From assembly GCA_963920575.1 (NCBI GenBank), contig OY986975.1, positions 21,297,897 through 21,361,896 on the forward strand: a stretch of 64,000 nucleotides of DNA, given 5' to 3'. Source of the stretch: Narthecium ossifragum (taxonomy: Eukaryota > Streptophyta > Magnoliopsida > Dioscoreales > Nartheciaceae). Position numbers and translations under genes: made by a program. Positions 45,095-57,500 of the stretch are shown piece by piece (position 1 is the first letter of the stretch; every line of letters begins with the position of its first letter). The notes under the pieces are model-generated. The model was not told where the DNA came from and made no database searches. It saw nothing but the letters and a program-made list of their open reading frames with translations.

Positions 45095-46921
45095 CTGTTG
45101 TAATTGTTTAATATAACCACAATAATATCATAACTATGCGTAACAGATATTGAGCATCAAACACAAGCAGGCACAGAACATGCCCAGCAAGGCTAAACAG
45201 AAGCGCAAAAACACATGAGACTGCACAGATCATCATCCATCCTCTCCTTGAATACATTAGCAAAGCACAAGTCACCATCAAGGTCCCCCTCGCTCACACA
45301 AGTCACGGGAGCTTGCATCATCAATCATAATAGGACGTTATTGTCCCAAAAATAGCCGTTTGATTTGGATCGAGACGGTGTCGGTCGTGCCTGAATTACC
45401 GGCTCAACTAGCGAAAAAAAACTGCTTGGATTAACGTTCGCCAACCCTGCACTCATGCCTCACATATGGCTCCATGAGCACCTACTTTTTGGATAGGGGT
45501 TGGGCACAAACAGATTAATGGGCTTTCTCCGGAACCCATATAAGGTTGTTAACGGTCAAATATAGCGCAGGGTATCTGCCTACTTTCTGAAATGGGTTTG
45601 GGCTCAAACAGAGTAATGGGCTTTCTCTGAGTCTTGTAAAAGACATTAGAATGCCAAATATCTATGATGGTGTCATGTCAAGAATGAAAACTTTCACTAC
45701 TAATGATTTTTTATCATTCTTTAATTTGTTGAGCTTGTCCTACATATTAATCTTCTACAAATTATTTAATAAATAATTCCGTTTATACTGTAACTCGCGC
45801 TCGCTTTTTTTATGCTTTTGATTCTTCGATCCACTGCGATAACTCGCAACCACCATGTAAGTTATATCTCTTCGTGCTTGTTGAGCCAAGCATCTAAAGG
45901 TCTTAATAGTGTGGTGGTTGTATGTTTTCATAGTGGAAATTATGCCAAGAAAGAAAGGATTATTGGAAAAGCAAAAGAGAAGCATTAGAGCACTTTTTTT
46001 AAAGGTGGTCTTTGTTTTTTGCTTCTCTTGTTGGCCCCATTCACCACCTTCGTCGCTTACAAGGACTCTACTCGACTCTATGGCCAACAACCTCCTCTTC
46101 TCGAAGGGAGAGTGTGTGCTCGCTCATATTTATATTCTTATAAGTTTTCAGATTCCGATACAAATTAGCCAATGTTTCATGTTGCAGTACATGATACTTT
46201 GAAATTAAGTGGAAAGATAGAAATTTAATCACCATTTCTTTATAACATTTGAACTATTGAACTTTGCACGTTACTTTTAATGTAGCACTTCCACTTTTAT
46301 TGGAACTTGAACTTCTAGGAGATTTTGGAGGTTTGGTGAAGTCCCTCTTTCTCGCCGTCGTATTTTCTTCAACATTGATGGATGGGTGCACCTGGAAGGA
46401 GGTTGGAGACTCTTTGAATGGCAGGCATGTCTTGGGATCAGGATAGTCTTTGATCTCAGAGATTTTGGCTATATACCGATAGATGCTGGGGGTGGTGATG
46501 TCTGGTTCTTGGTATTTTTGTCCTTCTGGAAAAGCTTCTTCTAAACCGGCTGATCACTATCTTCTTCTTTCCTAAGGAGGTATGACTGAACCTTGCTAAG
46601 TCTTTTCATGGAAGTTTCTTCATGGCAGGCTGCCAACCAGGGACTTAGTTGTGGGCTAATGAGGAGATGGTTATAAGGAAATCAGTTGGTGGGCTTCGGG
46701 CTTTGGTCTCTTTCTCTTTGGACGAATAGACATGACTTAATCGAATGAATAAGGATGATATGAAATGAGCCTGCTATATTGTCAGAATTACAGGGGATTT
46801 TGTGATATTAGTATGGTTTTCAGGGATTATATAATATTAACCCCGTTAACTTTCCGGCTAACAAATCCCATAAAATCCTAGTATTCTCAAAACCAAAATA
46901 CCAAAATACCAAATGCCAAAT
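45095..46921. other. Intergenic, nothing coding recognised
   Basis: ORFs such as the one at 45909-46202 have no family features. A segment of about 50 bp (aatgggctttctc context) occurs twice, at about 45495-45545 and 45595-45650, as a diverged tandem duplication. Confidence 0.45.
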
Positions 46922-46925
46922 GAGA

Positions 46926-46973
<48 letters not shown>

Positions 46974-46974
46974 C
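46922..46974. repeat. (GA)n microsatellite upstream of the BYPASS1-like gene
   Basis: About 53 bp of AG repeats with one GATA interruption, roughly 260 bp before the start codon. It probably lies in the promoter or 5' leader, where GA tracts are frequent in plants. Confidence 0.9.
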
Positions 46975-47234
46975 AATGAACAATTGAACAGGAGGAGGAC
47001 CTCATGCTTATGTTTTGTTTGCCATGAACTGCTCCTCCTCTTTTGTGCCACACTAAAACAATGGAAACGGCAGGCTCCAAATCATTCTTTCCCCTCCAAA
47101 GGGAACACCCATCATTGCTCCCCCTCCCAATGCACTCTTCTTCCATTTTAAGCCAGCCAATTCCCACTCCTCTCAACCTCGCCCCGCACAGTGCATGTCC
47201 ACCACCACTATTCTATTCACCTAGCTCTGCCTTC

Positions 47235-48284
47235 ATGAAGCCTTCCTCCACCTCTGTCAATGGATTCTACTCCTCCCTAGCCAATGGCCTCGACGACCTC
47301 GACCGCTGCTTCGCCGGCGGCGGCCGCTTCCTCTCCATCCAGTTCCTCCAAAGGGTCATCTCCTTTCTACGTTCCTCCCACTCCCAGCTCACCCACTTGG
47401 TCCAGAGCCTCCACCTCCCCGCCGGAGAGAAGTGGCTGGATGAGTACATGGACGAGAGCTCTCGCCTCTGGGATGCGTTCCATGTGATCAAGTTCGGCGC
47501 CTCCGGCATGGAGGGCTACTGCCTAGCCGGCGCCGCCCTCGTCTCGTCGCTCGAGGATTGGCGACGTGCCCACGAGCCTCTCTCCACTCATCAGGCACGC
47601 TTCTATGTAGTTTGAATGCTATCAACCTTCAAGCAGGCAGGCTGCTCTGTTTTTTTCTCATGGTAATTCCCCTGTTTTCCTCTGTTTCAGGTGATGAGAG
47701 CATTGGCGAGTATCCGGAGAGAAGCGGCGGTGTTGGAAGAGGAAAACAGGGCCTTGGTGGAGACGAGGGTTGCGTCTCTCTCGCTCCAACGAGATGATAG
47801 AGTCTCTGCTCTCAATGGATTCAATGGCTTCAGGGGAGTTCTATATGCCATGAGCTCTGTAAGCTCCTTCCTCCTAGTGATCCTCCTATCTGGATCAGTC
47901 TGTTGCTATCCCGGCGACTCGATCTGCGGCGAGAGAATCGACGATGATGGACCGCTCGTCTTCGGCTCTGAAATCATGTCTTCCATGGGAAGGCTGAGGC
48001 AGAGGATGGCGGCGCAGTTGGAACTAGGAGACGGGCGGGCGGAGATTCTAATGTATGAGTTCCGGAAGGTGAAGGCTGCCACCGAGGAGCTGAGGGATGA
48101 GCTGGAGAGGAATGGAACTATGAAGTGTGAGTCAGAGCTCCTAGACAACAGGGTGGAGAACCTGAAGGCTCTGTTTGGAATGTTGAGGTCTGGAACAGAG
48201 AGTATAATTGGGCAATTAGATGATTTCTTTGATGAGATTGTGGAGGGGAGAAAGAAGCTCTTGGATATATGCAGCAATAGATGA
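47235..48284 (+). CDS. BYPASS1-like (BPS1/UPF0496-related) protein
   Basis: Two exons: 47235-47594 and 47691-48284, giving 317 residues. The N-terminus is [19 protein letters not shown], then [50 protein letters not shown]. Exon 2 starts [19 protein letters not shown] and includes a hydrophobic segment (about residues 170-190, [17 protein letters not shown]). It ends [20 protein letters not shown]. This matches remembered plant BYPASS1-like proteins. Their biochemistry is not settled; Arabidopsis BPS1 limits a root-to-shoot mobile signal, and B1L proteins have been tied to growth and stress. The start was chosen by that match, although in-frame ATGs at 47043 and 47130 lie upstream. The intron probably uses a GC donor (CAG|GCACGC). 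A weak in-frame GT donor at 47607 would add four residues. Confidence 0.82.
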
Positions 48285-48911
48285 GCAGCTAAATCATAGC
48301 TAAATAGATAGAGAAATCTGATTTTTTTTTGGTAATATATGTGTTTTATTTTGTCATTATTTCCTCTGTTTTCTATGGTATTTGCAGTTGAAGTTTTTTT
48401 TTTTTAAGGTTTCATATGAGATCATAAAACTGTGGCAAGAGATGCAGCTTTTTTTGTATTGATGGAGCACAAAGAAGTATAGATTGTAAGTTTTTTGAGG
48501 AACCATTTGTTTTTAATTTAGAAGTTTAAATTCAAGAAAATGCAGATTTTTCCATTTTTTCCACTTTTGTTTCTTCTTTTGCTTTGTGATGATGGGTTGG
48601 TTTCCTTTGCTCCTATCATTAAATGATTCCATTTGAGCAAAGAGGGAGAAAAGGGAAAGGGGAGATGCCTTTGTTTATTCATGGAAATAAAAACTGGAAA
48701 AAGGTAAGAGAAGCACCATCAGTGGTGGTGGAAGCTTTTGTCCGATTCTTCTATTGATGCTTCCTTGCCTAAAAGAAGTGCACTCCCAGTCCACATTTGG
48801 ATTTCATGATTTTTTTTTTCCCACCGGAAAAAAGCTATTCAACACCCTCTCTCATTTATTATTATTTTTTTTTTACGAGTTAGAGCCTACAAAGGCTAGT
48901 ATCCGCATTGC
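48285..48911. other. 3' flank of the BYPASS1-like gene
   Basis: Sequence just after the stop is T-rich and is a probable 3' untranslated region. Nothing else was recognised. Confidence 0.45.
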
Positions 48912-49427
48912 AGGTAGGGTGGCAATTCAGGTCATGACCAGCGAATTCAGGTCATGACCAGCGAATCCAATCCGATCCGAAAATAAATGAGTTTGGGTTT
49001 GGTGTTATCGGGTTCGGATCATAAACGGGTCGACGTAAATGGGTTGGGTCGGGTCGACTCGTGGGTTAAGCAGGTCAACACGTTTAATTTTAATATCACT
49101 TAGACTTTTAGGACTAATTTGAATGTGATCTCATCTCATCAAGGAAAATTAAAACAAGTTGTAAGTTTATTGTTTTGATTGAATGGTTTGGATGTAATTA
49201 AAACAAGTTGTAATTTTATTGCTTACTAATTTTATTAATTAGTTGATAATTTATTGCTTGATTGTTGTTAAATGGGTCGACCCGACCACACCCGTTTAAT
49301 AAACAGGTTAAACAGATCGGGTCGGTTGACCCGTTTATAAATGGGTCGAGTTGATAAACTTTCAAATTTAGCCTTTGGATTGAGATATCGGTGCTCGACC
49401 CGATCCGTGAACCCGAATTGCCATCCA
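48912..49427. mobile_element. MITE-like element with GGGTGGCAATTC ends
   Basis: The left end gggtggcaattcaggtca and the right end cccgaattgccatcc are inverted. The interior is rich in gggtcgggtcgac words and their complements. The ends resemble those of the element in AKT2 intron 3 (GGGATGGCAATGG). A 20-bp unit (gaattcaggtcatgaccagc) is duplicated in tandem at 48925-48965. No clear target duplication was found. It ends about 360 bp before the PPR start codon. Confidence 0.5.
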
Positions 49428-49784
49428 TGGTTGTAAGCCTCGCCCGCTTCACTTATATATGCAATCCGCTCAGCTAATTAAGGGCCATCGTAATCATTAT
49501 ATCATAAATCAACCCTTAGAAAATTTAAGACTATATTTTACAGGATAATCAGGATGAATGGAAATTTCTGTCAATGAGTTCCAGTGTCAAGCCATAATTC
49601 AAACACTTGATCATTCCCAAATTCCAAGGAAAAACACAATGCTCCAAAATTGGTGGTCCTCCTGGGTCTCCTGCCTTAGAAATATCTTCATATCTTGTGT
49701 CTAAATCAAAACCACAAAGAAATATCCGTAGGAATAGGATATACTATCATAGGAGAAGAGCCAAGCTCCCAAACACCTCCTCCA
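49428..49784. promoter_or_regulatory. Upstream region of the PPR gene
   Basis: No separate gene was recognised. The PPR frame is open upstream to an ATG at 49695, but the stretch 49695-49784 does not look like a targeting sequence. The ATG at 49785 gives a better organelle presequence. Confidence 0.4.
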
Positions 49785-52352
49785 ATGGCCACTTTACCAG
49801 CGCTCAGCCATCCAACTTCTTCTCATCTCATCCACTCTTCCCTTCCAAAGACAAACCACTCCACCGCTCTCACAAACAAAGCTTCAGCAATCGGAAATGG
49901 CCGCTCCTCTTTGGAAGCAGCCATGCAATCTCTGAGCCATTACTCGCCTGAAGGAAAAACACCTGAGGAGCATCGAAGCTTCTACAATTCTCTCATCTCT
50001 GTCTGCATTTCAGAGAAGGCGCTCCACGAGGGGAATTACTTGAGATCGCACATATCCCGCATTGGATATAAAGCCGATGTCTTCTTCGAAAACCAGTTCA
50101 TCAACTTGTACTCTAAATGCGGAGAGATTGATGCAGCAAGAGAGGTCTTCGACTCCATGAGTGAAAAGAATGTTGTTTCTTGGAATGCCATGCTCGCTGG
50201 CTACTGCTCCAATGATCAGTTTCTTGACGCACTCTCACTCTTCTGTACCATGATCGAAAGAGGTCCGAGTGCCAACCAGCCGACATATCTAGCTGCTCTT
50301 CGTGCTTCCATTGGCTCAAGTATTCTTGAACATGGAAAACAGATCCATACTCACCTCTTAAAAAAGGATCTCATGTCTCTGGTTGAACTAGGAAATGCCA
50401 TTATCTCTATGTATTCAAAATTCGGCAATGTTGACGATGCTCAAGCAGTATTCGAGACCATGATTGAGCGAGATGAAGTGTCCTGGAACTCAATCATTGC
50501 GGCCAATGCGCAGAATGGTCATGGTCATCAAGCTCTAAAAATGTTTATTGAAATGATGGAGCAAGGCTTAGCACCAAATGACTTCACATTTGGCAGCCTG
50601 CTAGGATCTACAGACATAAGCATCGTCGAAGAAATCCACTCACAGATGACAAAGAGACGACTGTGGAACAATGTCATCACCGGCAGCGCTCTTCTTGATG
50701 CCTATGCTCGATGCAGGAAGCATCAAGAAGCTCATCAAGTTTTTCAATTGTTGCCTAAAAAGAATACCGTCACTTGGAACTCCATTATATCAGCGTACCT
50801 TGATAGCAACATGGTAGACAAAGGACTGGAGATCTTCTCTGAACTGAGGAAGAGCAGCGAGCTTCCGGATGAGTACACCATCTCCACCCTCCTCAAAGCA
50901 GCAGCGATGCAATTGTCGATCGCAAAAGGATATCAAATTCACGCACTAGCAGTTAAAATGGGATTACATCTGAATGCACTGATAGGGAACTGCATCATTA
51001 CCATGTATGGCAAACATGAGGATGTAAATGGATCTTGGCAAGCTTTCAAAAACATAGTAGAGCCAGATCTCATCAGTTGGAACTCCATGATTCAATCTTA
51101 TCTTGATAACAAGGAGTACGAACAAGCCATGCTCTTCTTCATACAGATGAAGAATTCAGGGCTCGAACCAGATGAGTTCAGCTTCGCAGGTGCACTCGCT
51201 GCATGCAGCTCACTCACTTTGGAAAGAATTGGAAGAGCGCTTCACTGCAACACGATCAAAGTTGGTATGGAACCAGATGCCTTTGTGGGCAGTGTATTGA
51301 TAGATATGTATAGCAAATTCCTAGGAGTATCAGACAGCAAAAAGGTGTTTGATGAAATCAAGAACAAAGATCTGGTTGCATGGAACACAATAATCTCTTC
51401 ATTTTCTCAAAATGGCTATTTGGAAGAAGTTCTGGAGATACTCTGCCTTATGAGAGAGGAAAATTTGGAACCTGACGACTTCACCTTTGCCAGTATACTC
51501 ACTGCATGTGCCAACAGCACGGCAACGGATCGCGGAAGGCAGATACATACTCTGATCATAAAATCAAAAGCTAAGTTGGATGCCGCCGTCGCCAATGCAT
51601 TGATAACAATGTACAGCAGAGGAGGATGCATAAACGAAGCTGAGACCGTCTTCTCTAAACATGCAACTAGGAATATGATATCCTGGACAGTAATGATGGC
51701 AGGTTATGTGCAGAGTGGCCATCCCAGTGAAGCTCTTGAACTCTTCCAGCAGATGCAGAACTCTGGAGTGGAACCAAATGGAAAGACATTTATAACTCTC
51801 TTGACGGCTTGCAGTTACGCCGGGATGAACAAAAAGGCCGAGAAGTACTTTGAGATGATGGGAACAAAATACGGCATTCAACCTACAGTCGATCATTATG
51901 CCTGCATGGTTGATATCTTGGCACGGGCAGGGAGATTAAGCGAGGCAGAGGAGTTCACAGAACAAATGCCTTATGAAGCTGATGCTCTGATCTGGAGAAT
52001 GCTGCTGAGTGCTTGCAGGAATCACGGTGATGTAGAAAGAGGGAAGAGAGCCATGGAGAGGATACTTGCTATAGAGCCTCAGGATTCTGCTGCATATGTG
52101 CTGCTCTCCAACCTGTATGCCTCAAAAGGAATCTGGACTGGTGTTGAGGAGATCAGACAGCTCATGAGAGAAAATGGGGTGAGAAAGGAACCTGGAAAGA
52201 GTTGGATCCAAGCGTGCAGTAGAGTACATGAGTTTGTGGCCGGGGATCACTCCCATCCACAGACAGATGAAATTTACTCGGTTCTGTCAGAGTTGCTCAA
52301 ACAAATGAAGGCAGAATATTATGTTCCAGTGATAGAACACCTTCTGGCATAG
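49785..52352 (+). CDS. PLS-class pentatricopeptide repeat protein, E+ type
   Basis: Intronless, 855 residues. The first 50 residues (MATLPALSHPTSSHLIHSSL onward) are rich in Ser, Thr and Ala with few acids, as in a plastid or mitochondrial presequence. About 18 PPR-like units follow, with the usual words: NQFINLYSKCGEIDAAREVF, EKNVVSWNAMLAGY, GNAIISMYSKFGNVDDAQAV, NALITMYSRGGCINEAETVF, MISWTVMMAGYVQSGHPSEA. The E motif (ALIWRMLLSACRNHGDVERG ... AAYVLLSNLYASKGIW) and an E+ stretch (KEPGKSWIQ, HSHPQTDEIYSVLSELLKQM) close the protein. It stops just after EYYVPV, where DYW-type proteins continue with a deaminase domain, so it has no DYW domain. Such proteins bind organelle RNA and direct C-to-U editing with separate DYW partners. 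The RNA target is unknown. Confidence 0.92.
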   Translation: MATLPALSHPTSSHLIHSSLPKTNHSTALTNKASAIGNGRSSLEAAMQSLSHYSPEGKTPEEHRSFYNSLISVCISEKALHEGNYLRSHISRIGYKADVFFENQFINLYSKCGEIDAAREVFDSMSEKNVVSWNAMLAGYCSNDQFLDALSLFCTMIERGPSANQPTYLAALRASIGSSILEHGKQIHTHLLKKDLMSLVELGNAIISMYSKFGNVDDAQAVFETMIERDEVSWNSIIAANAQNGHGHQALKMFIEMMEQGLAPNDFTFGSLLGSTDISIVEEIHSQMTKRRLWNNVITGSALLDAYARCRKHQEAHQVFQLLPKKNTVTWNSIISAYLDSNMVDKGLEIFSELRKSSELPDEYTISTLLKAAAMQLSIAKGYQIHALAVKMGLHLNALIGNCIITMYGKHEDVNGSWQAFKNIVEPDLISWNSMIQSYLDNKEYEQAMLFFIQMKNSGLEPDEFSFAGALAACSSLTLERIGRALHCNTIKVGMEPDAFVGSVLIDMYSKFLGVSDSKKVFDEIKNKDLVAWNTIISSFSQNGYLEEVLEILCLMREENLEPDDFTFASILTACANSTATDRGRQIHTLIIKSKAKLDAAVANALITMYSRGGCINEAETVFSKHATRNMISWTVMMAGYVQSGHPSEALELFQQMQNSGVEPNGKTFITLLTACSYAGMNKKAEKYFEMMGTKYGIQPTVDHYACMVDILARAGRLSEAEEFTEQMPYEADALIWRMLLSACRNHGDVERGKRAMERILAIEPQDSAAYVLLSNLYASKGIWTGVEEIRQLMRENGVRKEPGKSWIQACSRVHEFVAGDHSHPQTDEIYSVLSELLKQMKAEYYVPVIEHLLA

Positions 52353-54525
52353 GGAAAAGGTGAATTTAGTTCATACTGGATGCTTGTCACAAAATTTGCA
52401 CCTAAGACATGCTTTTAAATTTGTTGAATAGCTATAATATCAACGACAGTACTGCCTAGACAAGAGCATAATGAATTGGAGAAATAGTTACATGTACAAT
52501 GCACCTATGCACAGTGATTAGCGTGCCAATCAGCAGCTACCGGCACGGACTGATACATATTGTGCCGGTAAATTACTAGCACGATGCCTTTATCAGCACA
52601 GACATGTGCCGGTAAATTGTGTTAGCTCAGAACAGCGTGCCACCAGCAATAAGTCTATACATTCATATTTTGAAATTCTTACATAAGAATCTATCCTTCC
52701 CCGAAAACAGGTTTAACCTTTACATCTGATCAAGGATATAACAAAGACAATAAGCACCATATCTAGATTCACAAAAGTTGCTTCTGTTTCAAATTTGAAG
52801 TATAAACCATGTAATAAAGTCCAGCAGTAACGATTGGGTTATATAAATACAGCCTTCGCTGCAGTAGCAACTGCCTAATAAAGCAGCAAAGAACATAGCT
52901 AGTTGTGCATTGTAAATAATCTCAACACCATCGGCGGGAGAGAGGCGACGGTAATTAGAATTGGGCTTGCATCTACATGTCTGATGAGCATCAACAGCCA
53001 AGGAACGATTGCAGAACATATTCCGAGTGCCATCTAAATAGAGCTGATATGTGCCTCTGAACAGCTTAGAACAAAGAGGAGATAAGCAATGAAGAAGAAA
53101 AAAGAGAACTTACACAATCATACTTGGACTAATCTTTAACAAAAAATTTCGGGAATTACTAATATAGTACTTCTGTTTCGAAGGTAGGAAAGCTCTAAGA
53201 TCTGACAGAATACAGAGTAAATGATCCATAAGCTTTCTAAGGAGTCATCTCAAAAGACAAACATCAACATTTGAACTATCACTGGCAATCAGAACAGCTT
53301 ACAGATAGAACTCAAAAACAATTTCTTTTATGCCCTTCATTAATGTTAGACAAGTAACCCAATCACCCCCTTTTCATCCATAATTTCAAACAAATGAACA
53401 TGAAAAAAAGATGATTAGACATGACTAAGATGAGAGGCAATGAAGAATTTTTTTACTTTTCATCCAGATTGCTTTACCTGTTAACATAATCTATTGCCGG
53501 CCGCAAAATCTATTTTAGCCCCGAACAAAATCACTGCACGAAGAAAAGAGAAAGGAATTTGTTATTAATGAATGTTCCTCAACTTGGAGAAAACAAAATC
53601 ACAATGAGTCCTGACTAAACATTCTTAACTCGATGGAAATTGCAGGAGATACCAAAAATAAAACATTGAGGTCAACCTCGTTTATATCCCATTGTTTTAC
53701 CGAGTTACCGTGAAGGAAATTATACTTCGCCCAAGTCACTGTCTGCCACAAAAGAATCATCTGCCACATTGATCCCTCCAGTGCCAACAAGCCAGTCTAA
53801 AAAGCTACCAACAAAATAAATCAACAAAAACTTCAGTTAACAGAATGAGATGCAACAAATAGACAAGTAAAATGAAAGAAACAGCAAAAACAGGTACTAC
53901 ATACCTTTTCACTTATGGTGACAAAGTCCCCAAGTATGCTCAGAAGCAAACTGAAAGTAGATGGACAAGTGGAAGGATCCTGGCATCTTCACTGTGAATA
54001 TCATGGGAAACTAAAAGAAAAAAAAATGAAGGCATAACGTATAAGATCTTAGCAGATCTTAGACAAGCATAGACAGCTCCGAACTAAGAGACTACCAATG
54101 GCAACCTGTCTGAATTGGATATTTGCAGCTTAGTCCCAGACCACATCTACTGACAGCTTGAGCAATCTCAGAACAGTAGGCATAAGATTTACATCCTTCA
54201 TAGTAGAAAAAATCTCTTTTTTTAACCATGCAAAGTTCCAGAATAATACAATTACAGCAGAAAATTTCTTATGAATGTTATAGTCTCCCTTGAAACAAAT
54301 AAAGGGTAAAAAAACAAGCATATACATACTGATGAACACATTCCCATGGGTCCACTTACCCCAGAAATTTGCTTAAAAGACGCAAACATTGGGAGGACCT
54401 ATTTCGTGACAATTATCTATTTACAGTCCCCAGAGTCAGAAACAAAAAATGAATTGACAGTAAAATTGTTCGAACATTGGATATGCTTCAAGAAATTGCT
54501 ATATCAAAGTCCAGACACATGAAAC
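52353..54525. other. Intergenic between the PPR and FAB1 genes
   Basis: No gene was recognised. Near 52540-52625 the word gtgccggtaaattg occurs twice among related CGGCAC words, suggesting a small decayed repeat. The remainder is AT-rich. The part adjoining 54526 is probably FAB1 3' untranslated region. Confidence 0.45.
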
Positions 54526-57500
54526 TTATGCACATGCAACAATTGAGCGCTCTGGAAGGTTTGCATTCTGTAGAAGAGATGAATCACTGCTGCCATCAAA
54601 AGAATATCTGGAAGGACTTGAAGACTCTGGTTTCCAGTCATCCGGAACTGTTAAGAAGTACTTGGCCATAAACTTCCTAAACCTTTTCTTGTACTCCCTT
54701 GGAGAAATTACAGTAGGTAATGAATTCTTAGGGACAACTAAAGAAGACTTCACCCAGGTCTCAAGCTGTTTGTCCCAAGTATACTGCCTCAAATAGTCTA
54801 TGATACCAAATACAAACTCACGTTTCTGTTTGTCCACTCCCACTAGAAGAGAATAGTCCATCACATTTATTGACTGCAAAAATCAGCAATAATATTCAAT
54901 TAGAAACCCCCTCAATCATTATTGCGCTACGACGAAGGCTGAATTTATGGATTTATACTTACTTGAAGAAATAATGTGTCATTCCAAATAGCGCGTTGGA
55001 AAAGCTGCTTGGTTCTGCCACCAATATATACTGGGGATACACACATGTCCTCCACAAAGTTCTGATCTAAAAGCACATTTTCAGCATCATTTGCCTCTGA
55101 AATGTATCGAGAAAAGACGGCACCCTTGAGGTCATATGTTCTAGTAATGTTACGTCCAAACAGAAGATTCTCCATCACCATCAGATCCATTTTCACTTCT
55201 TTGCCATTTTTATTTTGCCTAACCTGCAAGGCAAAAAAAATTAAGCAGAACTATATGGGTATGATTCCCGAAGTTTTATGTTTAAGGAAACATCTACCAA
55301 CAATTCTCTTATACAGACCTGATAGATACCCAAGATTTTTGCGAGGCATGTCTGGCTCCCTGAGTCCAAAGAGTGAGAAATATGCTTAAAGTAATCAGAG
55401 GCAAACTTTAAAAACGAGTCAAGCTCAGTCTTCTTGATTTGCTTTATGATGAACCTATCATCCATTGTCTTTGCAAAGAAAGCTTTGCTCTTCCCTCCTT
55501 GAGCATCCCATTTCTTACAGCGGCTTAAAGAAGATATGTAGGCCAGTTCTGATGGGCAACACCTTTTTCGAAGAGCATAGAACTGCTTTGCATGTATACA
55601 CACTACTGAATATTTACCCTTTGAATGTCCTTTCCCAAGTCCCACAGGGATTTCCAGGTGTAGACTAGGAGAAGCTATGAGACGATCAACTGATAATGAA
55701 CCATCAGAACCTGAAGTGGACAGCTCATCAGATGAAGATGATGAGAAGCTGTGTGATGTACGCATTCCTTCAGACTCCGAGGATCCAATAGATGACCAGT
55801 TCGATGAAGCAATTGAATCCTGAGAAGTATAGGAATATGAGTTATCAAAAGGTTCATGAGCCTCCCCTTTTCCAGACTGATCCTCAGAGAGGGATAGGGC
55901 AGAGGAAATTATGCTTGATATCTCGTCCTCCAAGGCAGATATGACATTGATGCCAGAGCCAACTGGAAAATGCAGAGAGTCCCTTTCCTGACTACTTGAC
56001 TGCTGGACAGGCGATAGGTGTTCTGGTGCATAACTATGAATGAACTCAAATTTACTTAAGTAACCACCGTGAAGATCATTTCTAAATGCCCTTCGAAGTT
56101 CAGAAAAAGGGGACCAGACCCATCCTTCCGTATCGCCCGGTCTTGGTGCAGATGTCTCATGAAGTACACTCGTTTGCTGCCTCAAAAGAGATGCAGCAGA
56201 AGCTTCGTCACTAACAGTGTCATCATCGTTTGTCAGCTCCAAGTCAACAAAACCCAGTGGTTCTACACTGACCGGTATAGTGTGGTCAATTTGCATAGGA
56301 TCTAGGGTAATTTTTTCTTCTCGATTATCCTCGTTACTTTGGTAGGAATTCAGATCAGATGTACTGCAATTACGGTCTTTCCCTATTGATTCTATTTGTA
56401 CTTCAGTAATTGATCCAGCAGAAGACACCCTAGACACACATCTGTTCCCAGCACCATCATTTGAATACTGATTCTCATGGCTTTTATTATCAGAAATTAC
56501 CATTGACTCATTTTCCAGCTCAGTTCCCGTGTCTTGATTATGATGGCTACTACTAGATGAGGATGATTCTTCAACATCAATGGAGATCTCAATAGGGCCT
56601 TCTAGATCATTACTTTCATTTTCAATGGTAATCCTTTCAACACATACGTCATGTGGAGAGACATCCTGCTGAAATTTTTCTTGACTGATTGCATTTGGAC
56701 TATCATTCCCATCCCTAGCATGCAACAGAAAGGGATGCAGTCGACGGTCCCAAACATACAGCTCAAGAAGAAGCTCCTGACACATCCAGTTTAGATCAAG
56801 AATCTCAGGCAGAGTCTTTCCTTCTTCCCCTCCACCACCACCACCATCTATAGCCTTCAGCAAAGGTACCTACAAGATCGGGACACATGAAACCATACAG
56901 ATTTTATTTCATGCAATTCTTTCACTTCAACCAAAAGAAGATCCGGTTCTAAGCCCTGAAAGAAAAGGACGAGGAAAACTAACCTCAAATTCAGCTCTTT
57001 CATGCATCAACATCTCTTCAATTTCATGAAATTCCTTTACTGAGCTTGGATTCATAAACCGCTTCAAAAGAGAGCAAGAATGTTTAGGCTTCAACTTCTG
57101 CAGCAACTCCGTGACCTCTGAGAAAAGCATACGCCCTTTTGCAAGCACCTTTAGAAGACAAATAGAACAATAATTTTACAAGAGAACTAAAAGAACTCAG
57201 ATAAAAGCTAGACAAAAGGTGACTAGAAAATTTCAGAGCTTCCGTACATCTTTTGCTTCTCTTCTAAACCACTCTTGTTCATTCAGACTAGAGAACTCAA
57301 TAACTGGCTGTGGCTTATATGCAGCATAAATTTCAACAGGTGAATATCTGAACATTGCAACTTTTGAACCCAATCTGTCAATTGTCAGCATATATGTGAG
57401 AAAGGCTGATTGAACTTACATTACAAGTAAATCTTTTACTTCAAATATTTGAAAACAATGCACTCACCCAAAAAAGCGAAGGCAGTCCCTGTGCAATGAG

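Noticed and set aside
45909..46202. 97-codon plus-strand ORF as a gene
   Set aside because: There is no family resemblance or leader, and the codon use is AT-rich like the surrounding DNA.
49695..49784. Earlier in-frame ATG for the PPR protein
   Set aside because: The 30 extra residues do not look like a targeting peptide, while the segment from 49785 does.
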